This document shows positions 7,445 to 13,104 of a stretch of 13,104 nt of DNA, piece after piece (the stretch's first letter is position 1; the number at the start of each line of letters is the position of its first letter). The DNA comes from Planctomycetota bacterium (GTDB lineage Bacteria; Planctomycetota; UBA1135; JALUZX01). Both the position numbers and the translations under genes were made by a program. The DNA lies in NCBI GenBank assembly GCA_027011425.1, contig JALUZX010000099.1:1-13104 (forward strand), in the 5' to 3' direction. Under the pieces are notes generated by a model. It did no database searches. It was not told the origin of the DNA and saw only the letters and a list, made by a program, of their open reading frames with translations.

Positions 7445-8602
7445 ATGCGCATTCATTCCATTCCCCTTCTTTTCTCCCTGGGCCTTTTCGCCGGGCAAGC
7501 CTGGGCCCAGGTTCCCTGGGCGGGCTATTGGAGGCTCGACGAGAAGAAGGGAACCACCGCGGCCGATACTTCGCCCTTCAAGAACGACGGGGTCCTGATG
7601 AACTTCACGGGCAACCCCTGGGTGGCGGGGAAGATCGGGAACGCCCTCTCCTTCGACGGGGTGGACGATTACGTGCAGATCAACATCAAGAAGGCCCTGC
7701 CCATCTACGAGGGGAAGGGCCGGCCCTACAGCATCTGCTTCTGGGTCAAGGCCCCCGCCCAGAGCGACAAGCGGGTCTACTCCGAGGGAAGCAACCAGAG
7801 CAACAGCCCACTCTTCACCCTGGGAAGCGGGTCTTCCTATTACAAGAAGACGGACAAGTTGAGAGTCTATCTCCGGAACGACCAGGGGAGATACGTCCGC
7901 CTGGTTTCGAGCACCACCGTTTTCGACGACAAGTGGCACCACGTGGCCTGGGTGGACGTGTCCGGCAAGGGGGCGCTCTACGTGGACGGCGTGCGGGATA
8001 CGGCGAATTTCGATTATTCCTTCGCGGGAATCGGGCCCAGGAGCCCGGGTCACGGCACCTACACCATGAACCAGGTTTCCCTGGGCGCCGTTCTGCGGGC
8101 GGCTACTTGTTGCTTCTTTAAGGGGCTCCTCGACGACGTCCGGGTCTACCGCTTCGCCCTCTCCGCGGCGGACGTGAAGACCGTCATGAAGGGCGGCCAG
8201 GTCAAGTACCACGGGAGCATCGGCCGTTACGGCGTAGCCTGCGGGACCGGGCCCTTGGACCTCTCCACCGGGCCGAACGCCCGGATTGGCAAGCCTCTGT
8301 ACCTGCAGATCGTTCAGGGCCGTCCCTTGTCCCTGGGATTCATCGGATACGGTTCCTCCATGTCGCCCCTGGATCTTACGGCCCTGGGTTTCAAAGGGTG
8401 CGTCCTCTATCCCGCGAAGATGCAGATGATCTCCACAGGACCTCTCAACCCGGCGGGAGTCTCCAACATGCTGGTCCTTCCCATCCCCGCCAACCCGGCT
8501 CTTGTGGGCCCCCTGTTCTATTTCCAGGGGTTGGCCCTCCAGGCCAGTCCTTCCCTGGGGCTGGAGCTGAGCGAGGCCCTGGTGGTTCAGTTCGGCTTCT
8601 GA
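7445..8602 (+). CDS. Secreted LamG-domain protein with planctomycete-type C-terminal domain
   Basis: This 385-residue protein starts at the ATG at 7445, because AGGAGG lies six bases upstream and residues 1-21 form a classical signal peptide ending Ala-Trp-Ala. The open frame begins earlier (7346) without such signals. Residues about 25-240 form a LamG/concanavalin-like jelly-roll: Gly-Tyr-Trp-Arg-Leu-Asp-Glu near the start, Leu-Ser-Phe-Asp-Gly-Val-Asp-Asp-Tyr-Val at 68-77, Trp-His-His-Val-Ala at 164-168, Leu-Tyr-Val-Asp-Gly at 178-182 and Leu-Asp-Asp-Val-Arg-Val-Tyr at 229-235. Such domains bind glycans or proteins. From about 258 the protein changes to Tyr-Gly-x-x-Cys-Gly-Thr-Gly followed by about 120 Gly/Pro/Leu-rich residues ending Val-Gln-Phe-Gly-Phe. 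This resembles the C-terminal beta domain common in planctomycete secreted proteins. No catalytic motif is visible; a binding or structural surface role is the best guess. Confidence 0.82.
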   Translation: MRIHSIPLLFSLGLFAGQAWAQVPWAGYWRLDEKKGTTAADTSPFKNDGVLMNFTGNPWVAGKIGNALSFDGVDDYVQINIKKALPIYEGKGRPYSICFWVKAPAQSDKRVYSEGSNQSNSPLFTLGSGSSYYKKTDKLRVYLRNDQGRYVRLVSSTTVFDDKWHHVAWVDVSGKGALYVDGVRDTANFDYSFAGIGPRSPGHGTYTMNQVSLGAVLRAATCCFFKGLLDDVRVYRFALSAADVKTVMKGGQVKYHGSIGRYGVACGTGPLDLSTGPNARIGKPLYLQIVQGRPLSLGFIGYGSSMSPLDLTALGFKGCVLYPAKMQMISTGPLNPAGVSNMLVLPIPANPALVGPLFYFQGLALQASPSLGLELSEALVVQFGF

Positions 8603-8622
8603 GCCTTTTGCGGAGTTTTGTG

Positions 8623-8652
8623 GAGGGGAGGCCTCTCGGGGGGCCTCCCCTC
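8623..8652. terminator. Strong hairpin shared by two convergent transcription units
   Basis: GAGGGGAGGCC (8623-8633) is perfectly complementary to GGCCTCCCCTC (8642-8652), an 11-bp stem with an eight-base loop. It lies 20 bp past the LamG stop and ends one base before the stop codon of the convergent membrane-protein gene (8654). It can therefore terminate transcription from either side. The T-run after it is poor on both strands. Confidence 0.65.
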
Positions 8653-8653
8653 T

Positions 8654-9886
8654 TCAACGGGAAGAAGGAACGTAGATCCTTCCCAGGGAGGCGGCGGCTT
8701 TTCGGGCGGCCTCGGGCAAGGCCCGGTCCCCCGCCAGACTGACGCCCTCCCTTACGGCCAGCCTCCGGAAGAAGAAGGTGTCCTCCGCCCATCGGGCCGC
8801 CAGGATCCGGTCGGGCAAGGCCGCCTCGGCATCCCGTAGGACATCCAGGTTCCGCCGGAGCACGGAACGGTCCAGGCCGGCCATGAATAGAAGGGAGAGG
8901 AAGGCCAGGAGGAGGAAGGCCGGGTAGGGCCGGCGGAAGGCCTGGGCCGCCAACAAAAGGGCAAGGAGAAGAGTGACCGCCGCGGGAACGAAGAAGGCGA
9001 GGGCCGTGATGCCCGGGGCCTTCCGGGCCAGCTCGATTCCCCTGGGGATGGCGGGAATGGCTTCTTCCTTCCCCGACGTCTTTACCTTTTTGAGGTTCGG
9101 CGCCCGGGCCAGGAGGGTGTCCAGGTAGGATTCCTCACGTTTGGGTTCGACCGTATCCAGTTTCTCGTTCCTTCCCACGGGAAGGACGGCAAGGATGAAG
9201 GTGTAGGGAAGGGAAGGGCGGGGAGCCAGAACGAGGGCCTCCGAGAGGGAGTCATGGGTGGATTTCCAGTAGGCGGCGAAATAAAGGCGCAAGGTGTCCG
9301 ACCGTCTCCATCCGAAGTTCATTCCGCCAATAGTAGAGGATGAACCCGGCCGGCCGAATTTTAAATTCCACTCGATTTCCCTTTCCTTCAAGTCGGGTCC
9401 GAGCCAGGCTCTCAGCTTGGGGTCCTCGATCTCCGGGGATTCCACGAGCTTGAAATCGAAATCGATCGCCGCCGGGCCGAGGGTGAGGTGGAATTTCTGT
9501 GGCTTATCCTTCTCTTCCGGCCAGGGGAGGCGCTTTTCGGCGCAGAGAACGGGGTGGAGGCCGTCCTTCAGGAACAGGGCGACGAAGGCCTGGACCAGGT
9601 AGACCGGGTTTTCCGGGGGACTGGGTCGGGCCCGGGCGGCCGGCCGGGACGCGGTCTTGGAAAAAAATCCCGCGGGCGCATGGAGGATCCCCTTCGGCAC
9701 GGGAGGGGAGAGGGGCGGCAGGCTTCGGGCCGTGGCCCAGGCCAGGGAGAGCAGAAGAAGTCCTCCCGCCGCGACGGCGATTTTTCTCGACGCGTGAAAC
9801 CCTTCCCGCCGGTTCCGGCGGAAGGCGAGAAGGAGCACCCAGAGGGCGAAGAGGACGAGAAGACAGGGAAAGACGTATACTTTCAT
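8654..9886 (-). CDS. Unknown membrane protein with large extracytoplasmic domain, fourth gene of the GntR-ABC operon
   Basis: This 410-residue protein begins at the ATG at 9884-9886, five bases after the permease stop. No Shine-Dalgarno is visible, so translation probably depends on reinitiation. Hydrophobic segments are seen at about residues 4-22, 36-55, 291-315 and 321-338. The stretch 56-290 is polar, with Trp/Tyr-rich beta-like segments (around 166-240), and is predicted to lie outside the membrane. The C-terminal 70 residues are charged and helical, probably cytoplasmic. I recognise no family and see no nucleotide-binding or catalytic motif. Position suggests an accessory or sensing subunit of the ABC transporter, which remains inference. 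The frame is open upstream to 10861, but that part is a shadow of the permease gene. Confidence 0.72.
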   Translation of the reverse strand: MKVYVFPCLLVLFALWVLLLAFRRNRREGFHASRKIAVAAGGLLLLSLAWATARSLPPLSPPVPKGILHAPAGFFSKTASRPAARARPSPPENPVYLVQAFVALFLKDGLHPVLCAEKRLPWPEEKDKPQKFHLTLGPAAIDFDFKLVESPEIEDPKLRAWLGPDLKEREIEWNLKFGRPGSSSTIGGMNFGWRRSDTLRLYFAAYWKSTHDSLSEALVLAPRPSLPYTFILAVLPVGRNEKLDTVEPKREESYLDTLLARAPNLKKVKTSGKEEAIPAIPRGIELARKAPGITALAFFVPAAVTLLLALLLAAQAFRRPYPAFLLLAFLSLLFMAGLDRSVLRRNLDVLRDAEAALPDRILAARWAEDTFFFRRLAVREGVSLAGDRALPEAARKAAASLGRIYVPSSR

Positions 9887-9891
9887 CGGAT

Positions 9892-10713
9892 CTATGGGTT
9901 GATGAGGACTCGGAGGATAGGAATCGAGGCCATGAAGAGAAAGAAGAGGAGAAGGAGAAAGGCCAGGACCTTGACCAGGGAGGTCTTCCGGGCGACGCCG
10001 TGGCCCCGGGCGCGATCCAGTTCTTTGCGCCCGTAGGCGGCCCACCCGGCGGCGAGAAGGGGGATGGGGAAGAGTCCCAGGAGGATCAAGGGAAGCCATC
10101 CCGTGGGCCGCCATCCGTCCTTGGTGGCGAAGAGCAGGTATTCCACGTAGAAGCCGCCCCCTGCCAGGACCGCCGCCGGGAGGCATCCGGCCAGCAGGGC
10201 GTTCCTCGCGGAGTTGGGGGTCTTGAAGAAGGTCCCCGCCAGGAAGGTAAATGTATAGAGAGAGAAGGGAATGATCAGGGCCCCGGCCGGGGCGATCGTT
10301 CGGGGAGGGGGGTAGGGCTCGGTGAAGCCCGTCTCCACCACCAGGCTCCAGGCCTTCTGGGGAAGGTTCCACTGGAAGAGGGCCAGGCCGGCGCAGAGAA
10401 GGAGAAGAAGGGAGAGAAGGCCCAGGAGATACCGGGTGGAGAAGAAGGTTCTCTTGGGAAGGGGGAGGGAGAGAAAAAACTCCTCCGATCCTTCCATGAC
10501 CTCGGCGGCCCCAAGGGCCGGCCCGGCGAAGAGGGCGAAGAGCCCGCCCGCCACGGCCAGCCCCCAGGGATCGTGGAAGAACTGGAGGAGAGGGAAGAGG
10601 AGGGCCCAGGAGCAGGCCCAGCCAAGAAGAAGGCTCTTGTGGCGGCGGATGAGGAAGCGAAGGAGCGCCGGGTCCGCCGGCCGGGTCCATTCGAAGTCCG
10701 GGGCGCCTTTCAT
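9892..10713 (-). CDS. ABC transporter permease (ABC-2 type)
   Basis: This 273-residue integral membrane protein has six or seven hydrophobic segments, at about residues 28-46, 50-68, 96-113, 142-162, 172-190, 206-226 and 247-267. Between the second and third lies Glu-Glu-Phe-Phe-Leu-Ser-Leu-Pro-Leu-Pro-Lys-Arg (77-88). This is the cytoplasmic coupling element typical of ABC-2 permeases, where a Leu-Pro-x-x-(Lys/Arg) turn precedes the next helix. The start is the ATG at 10711-10713, which overlaps the ATPase stop as ATGA. AGGAGG lies about seven bases upstream, inside the ATPase gene. It should form the channel half of an exporter or envelope-stress transporter with the ATPase encoded just before it. 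The substrate cannot be read from sequence. Confidence 0.85.
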   Translation of the reverse strand: MKGAPDFEWTRPADPALLRFLIRRHKSLLLGWACSWALLFPLLQFFHDPWGLAVAGGLFALFAGPALGAAEVMEGSEEFFLSLPLPKRTFFSTRYLLGLLSLLLLLCAGLALFQWNLPQKAWSLVVETGFTEPYPPPRTIAPAGALIIPFSLYTFTFLAGTFFKTPNSARNALLAGCLPAAVLAGGGFYVEYLLFATKDGWRPTGWLPLILLGLFPIPLLAAGWAAYGRKELDRARGHGVARKTSLVKVLAFLLLLFFLFMASIPILRVLINP

Positions 10714-11633
10714 GGGACCGCCTCCTCGGGTTCCCTCTCCTTTCCTTCCAGCAGGAGAAGGACCACCTCCTCCAGGTCCAAGGGATATTCCTGGATCCGG
10801 ACCCCCGGAACAGGGGTCCAGCCTTCCAGGTCCTTTCCCGGCGCGCACCGGACCACGGCATGGACCACGGGACCGGAAACCTGGAAGCGCAGGCATCCGG
10901 GGGGGCGGAAACCAGGAGGAGGGCCCTGGCCGGGAAAGACGGCCTGGACTTTCCTGTAGGCTCCCCGCAGGTCCTCCAGGTCGGCCTGGGCGAGCATCTT
11001 TCCTTGTTTCATGATCCCCACCCGGTCGGCCACTTTTTCCAGGTCCTCCAGGAGGTGGGTGGAGATGAGAAGGGTCCTGCCTTCCCCCGAGGAGGCAAGC
11101 TCCACCACCATGTCCCGGAAGGCGCGCCTCCCTATGGGGTCCAGCCCGGCGGCGGGCTCGTCCAGGAGTAGGAGTTCGGCCCCCGTGGCAAAGGCGGCCA
11201 CAAGGGAGGCGCGGTGCTGGATTCCGCGGGAGAGTGTTCCCAGGGGCCGGTCCAGGGGCACCTCGAGTCTTTGGGCCGCCTCCCGGGCCAGGCGGGGGTC
11301 CCACCGGGGATAGAGGGCCTCCAGGAGGGGAAAGAGCCCTTCCAGGGGAAGGTCCGGCGGAAGGGAAGGGCTCTGGGGGATGTAGGCGATTCTGGCCCTG
11401 TGGGAACGGGGGGCCTTCCGAAAAGGAAGGCCAAGAACCAATGCTTCGCCCCGGTCAGGCTCGAGCAGGTCCAGGAGGATCTTGAGGACCGTGGTCTTGC
11501 CCGCCCCGTTGGGGCCGATGAGGCCGAAGACCCTTCCCCGTTCCACGGTAAGCTCCAGGCCCCGGAGGGCCCGGGCGCCTTTGGGGTAGGTCTTGTGGAG
11601 GTCACGGATCGTGACGGCTTCCTGCTGGCTCAT
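10710..11633 (-). CDS. ABC transporter ATP-binding protein, YtrB-like
   Basis: This 307-residue nucleotide-binding subunit powers the transporter formed with the downstream permease. Walker A is Gly-Pro-Asn-Gly-Ala-Gly-Lys-Thr-Thr at 40-48, the Q-loop glutamine is Gln87, and Walker B is Leu-Leu-Leu-Leu-Asp-Glu-Pro ending at 160. The D-loop Gly-Leu-Asp is at 163-165 and the switch histidine is His193. The signature is Leu-Ser-Arg-Gly-Ile at 134-138 instead of Leu-Ser-Gly-Gly-Gln. This variant, together with Leu-Tyr-Pro-Arg-Trp-Asp at 107-112, is characteristic of ATPases encoded beside YtrA-type GntR regulators. Residues 225-307 are a C-terminal extension without a recognised fold. The ATG overlaps the regulator stop (ATGA), and the gene's own stop overlaps the permease start in the same way, so the three are translationally coupled. 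Confidence 0.93.
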   Translation of the reverse strand: MSQQEAVTIRDLHKTYPKGARALRGLELTVERGRVFGLIGPNGAGKTTVLKILLDLLEPDRGEALVLGLPFRKAPRSHRARIAYIPQSPSLPPDLPLEGLFPLLEALYPRWDPRLAREAAQRLEVPLDRPLGTLSRGIQHRASLVAAFATGAELLLLDEPAAGLDPIGRRAFRDMVVELASSGEGRTLLISTHLLEDLEKVADRVGIMKQGKMLAQADLEDLRGAYRKVQAVFPGQGPPPGFRPPGCLRFQVSGPVVHAVVRCAPGKDLEGWTPVPGVRIQEYPLDLEEVVLLLLEGKEREPEEAVP

Positions 11634-12067
11634 TTCCTCTTTCCTTCCTTTCTTCCCCTCCCTTCACGGGGTTTTTCCTGGTCCTTGGAGGTTTCCCCGG
11701 GCCAGTGGAGGCGCAGGAGGGCGCAGACCCGCTCCGGAGGGAGGCCCATCTGGGCGGCCTTGGCGGCAAGCTCCCGGAGCAGGGGGCGGAGGACTTCTTC
11801 CTTGAGGGCCCCTTCGGAACCGGCCGGCAAAGGAGCCAGGAAGACCCCTTTGCCGTGGCGGAGTTCCACCACTCCCTGGTGCTGGAGTTCGTTGTAGGCC
11901 TTCACGATGGTGGTGGGGTTCACCGAGAGGGTCCGGGCCAGGGTCCGGATGGAAGGGAGCTTGGCCCCGGGCTTCAGCAGGCCCGAGGCCCTGTAGAACT
12001 TCACCTGGTCCATGATCTGCCGGTAGACGGGCAGGCCCGAGCCGGGATCCACGTGGAAGAGCAGCAA
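11630..12067 (-). CDS. GntR-family transcriptional regulator, YtrA subfamily
   Basis: I start this 145-residue protein at TTG (12065-12067), preceded by GGAGG seven bases upstream. The frame continues to another TTG at 12121, but that triplet is part of the -35 box and the operator would then be translated. From the chosen start the protein reads Phe-His-Val-Asp-Pro-Gly-Ser-Gly-Leu-Pro-Val-Tyr-Arg-Gln-Ile, the YtrA-type opening. A winged helix-turn-helix follows at about 30-78 (Lys-Leu-Pro-Ser-Ile-Arg-Thr-Leu-Ala, then Ser-Val-Asn-Pro-Thr-Thr-Ile-Val-Lys-Ala-Tyr). The short C-terminus (about 85-120 helical, then a Lys/Arg/Glu-rich tail) lacks a large effector domain, as usual in this subfamily. 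It probably dimerises and represses its own operon. Its stop overlaps the ATPase start by four bases. Confidence 0.9.
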   Translation of the reverse strand: MLLFHVDPGSGLPVYRQIMDQVKFYRASGLLKPGAKLPSIRTLARTLSVNPTTIVKAYNELQHQGVVELRHGKGVFLAPLPAGSEGALKEEVLRPLLRELAAKAAQMGLPPERVCALLRLHWPGETSKDQEKPREGRGRKEGKRK

Positions 12068-12074
12068 GGGCGGT

Positions 12075-12079
12075 CCTCC
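12075..12079 (-). promoter_or_regulatory. Shine-Dalgarno that fixes the GntR regulator TTG start
   Basis: GGAGG on the minus strand lies seven bases before TTG at 12067. It is downstream of the predicted promoter, which supports the 145-residue form of the regulator. Confidence 0.65.
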
Positions 12080-12090
12080 ATGAGAAAGGG

Positions 12091-12110
12091 TGTATGGTAA
12101 CAGCCATACA
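12091..12110. promoter_or_regulatory. 20-bp inverted repeat, probable GntR operator
   Basis: TGTATGG (12091-12097) and CCATACA (12104-12110) form perfect 7-bp arms around TAACAG. The repeat lies 23 bp upstream of the regulator's start and overlaps the spacer and -10 box of its likely promoter. Bound repressor would block RNA polymerase, which fits negative autoregulation. Direct binding is inferred. Confidence 0.75.
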
Positions 12111-12121
12111 GATGGAGTCAA
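12094..12121 (-). promoter_or_regulatory. Probable sigma-70-type promoter of the GntR-ABC operon
   Basis: On the minus strand, TTGACT (12121-12116, five of six consensus bases) is separated by 16 bp from TACCAT (12099-12094, four of six). Transcription would begin near 12087, leaving about 20 untranslated bases that hold the GGAGG ribosome site before the TTG start. Confidence 0.55.
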
Positions 12122-12274
12122 GGGGTTTCCTGGAGTTTTTCCCCGGGAAAGTAAGGGATCCCCAAGCTGGAGGGGGCCGGGGCCCCTGGATTGGGGAGAA
12201 CAATGGCCTTTGGATCCCCGCCCCGGGGCTGGGAGAATGGCGAAGGGGCGGGGAGGGAATGCCCAGGGAGGATC

Positions 12275-13104
12275 ATGTCCGCCCGGATCCTGGATTTCGA
12301 CCTGGTGGAGCGGGGAGACCCGGAGGCGCTCCGGGCCTGGGAGGAGGCCCTGGGCTGGGCCCGGTCCGCGGGGAAGTGGGCTGCTCTCACCGGGGCGGGG
12401 GTTTCTGTGGAATCAGGGGTCCCGGATTTCCGGAGCCCTCAGGGGGTGTGGGCCCGGTTCTCCATGGAGGAATACGGGACGATCGAAGCCTTCCACAGGA
12501 ACCCGGCCAAGGCCTGGAAGCTCTACCGGGCCATCTGGGAGGACGTGGGCGGCAAGGAGCCCAACCCGGCCCACCTTGCCCTGGCCCGCCTGGAGCGGGA
12601 AGGCCGGCTGGCCGGCCTGGTCACCCAGAACATCGACAACCTCCACCAGAAGGCGGGGAGCCGCAAGGTCATCGAGATCCACGGCGACACCAGGCGCCTC
12701 CAGTGCGTGAAGTGCGGCTGGGTGGGGCGGGTCAAGGTCGAGGAAATCCTGGCGTCCAAGCAGGTCCCCATCTGCCCCGTTTGCGGTTATCCCCTCAAGC
12801 CCAACGTGGTCATGTTCGGGGAAGATGTGCGGGGCCTCGACGAGATCGAGGATCTTCTCCAGGGGTGTGACCTCATGCTGGTGGTGGGGACCTCGGCCGA
12901 GGTCTACCCGGCCAACCTCCTTCCTCCCAGGGTCTCCTCCGCCGGGGGGAAGGTGATCGAGTTCAACCTGGCCCCGAGCGCCCTCACCGAGGGCAGGGTG
13001 GGTGGCGGGATCTTCGGGGCCGGGGGTACCTCGGATCTTTTGATCCTGGGAAAGGCGGGCCGCACCCTTCCGGCTTTCGCCGAAGCCCTCCTGGGGAGCG
13101 GAGC
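12275..13104 (+). CDS. NAD-dependent protein deacylase, sirtuin (Sir2) family, incomplete at the right edge
   Basis: I translated 276 complete codons from the ATG at 12275; no stop appears before the edge. Sirtuins remove acyl groups from lysines using NAD+ in the cytoplasm. The NAD-binding motif Gly-Ala-Gly-Val-Ser-Val-Glu-Ser-Gly-Val-Pro-Asp-Phe-Arg is at 40-53, Gln-Asn-Ile-Asp-Asn-Leu-His at 118-124 and the catalytic His136 in Ile-His-Gly-Asp. The zinc cysteines are at 144, 147, 167 and 170. Lys-Pro-Asn-Val-Val-Met-Phe-Gly-Glu is at 175-183 and Val-Gly-Thr-Ser-Ala-Glu-Val-Tyr-Pro-Ala at 204-213. The Tyr-x-x-Arg pair that marks desuccinylases is not obvious near 80-90, so deacetylase activity is the simpler guess. 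AGGGAGG lies only three bases before the ATG, a tight spacing. Most of the catalytic domain is present. It diverges from the GntR operon. Confidence 0.92.
   Translation, partial: MSARILDFDLVERGDPEALRAWEEALGWARSAGKWAALTGAGVSVESGVPDFRSPQGVWARFSMEEYGTIEAFHRNPAKAWKLYRAIWEDVGGKEPNPAHLALARLEREGRLAGLVTQNIDNLHQKAGSRKVIEIHGDTRRLQCVKCGWVGRVKVEEILASKQVPICPVCGYPLKPNVVMFGEDVRGLDEIEDLLQGCDLMLVVGTSAEVYPANLLPPRVSSAGGKVIEFNLAPSALTEGRVGGGIFGAGGTSDLLILGKAGRTLPAFAEALLGSG

Noticed and set aside
7295..8212. Upstream extension of the nfo frame
   Set aside because: It is antisense to the LamG gene. Endonuclease IV has its conserved N-terminus and a ribosome site at 7294.
9499..10959. Plus-strand frame of 486 codons across the ABC operon
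   Set aside because: It is a Gly/Glu/Arg-rich shadow of the permease and membrane-protein genes with no recognisable domain.
12173..12186. GGGGCC-GG-GGCCCC inverted repeat upstream of the sirtuin gene
   Set aside because: The arms are short and of low complexity, the loop is only two bases, and such G/C palindromes are common by chance here.

Overview
The window is a piece of a GC-rich bacterial chromosome (by eye about two thirds G+C, not computed). Its gene content points to a planctomycete-like organism: an iduronate-sulfatase-type sulfatase with a Tat/lipoprotein signal, a secreted parallel beta-helix protein of the GH141 type, a LamG protein ending in a Gly/Pro/Leu-rich beta domain of the kind seen in planctomycete secreted proteins, and a secreted transglutaminase-like protein with a concanavalin-like tail. 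This taxonomic reading is an inference from protein style; no marker gene is present.

Layout. (1) 1-2682, minus strand: a truncated small lipoprotein-like gene at the left edge, then, reading from the right, a three-helix membrane protein followed 34 bp later by the transglutaminase-like protein. (2) 2915-4390, plus strand: the sulfatase, starting at a TTG behind a near-perfect Shine-Dalgarno. (3) 4410-7294, minus strand: endonuclease IV (nfo) overlapping the beta-helix gene by four bases (GTGA). (4) 7445-8602, plus strand: secreted LamG protein, ended by an 11-bp perfect hairpin shared with the convergent operon. (5) 12121-8654, minus strand: a tightly packed GntR(YtrA-type) - ABC ATPase - ABC permease - unknown membrane protein operon. 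Two junctions are ATGA overlaps and one is a 5-bp gap. A visible promoter lies upstream, with a 20-bp inverted repeat lying across its spacer and -10 box. (6) 12275 to the right edge, plus strand: a sirtuin (Sir2 family), incomplete.

How the genes may work together. The sulfatase, the beta-helix putative glycosidase and the LamG protein are all predicted to be exported, which suits degradation or binding of sulfated polysaccharide. They are in separate transcription units, so a joint pathway is only a suggestion. The GntR/ABC operon looks like a self-repressed, envelope-stress-type transporter module of the YtrA/YtrB kind, with an unrecognised fourth component that has a large predicted extracytoplasmic domain. 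The most concrete finding is the operator/promoter architecture of this operon. I found no clear evidence of a wholly new system, mobile element, CRISPR array or RNA gene. No gene-free stretch exceeds 300 bases.
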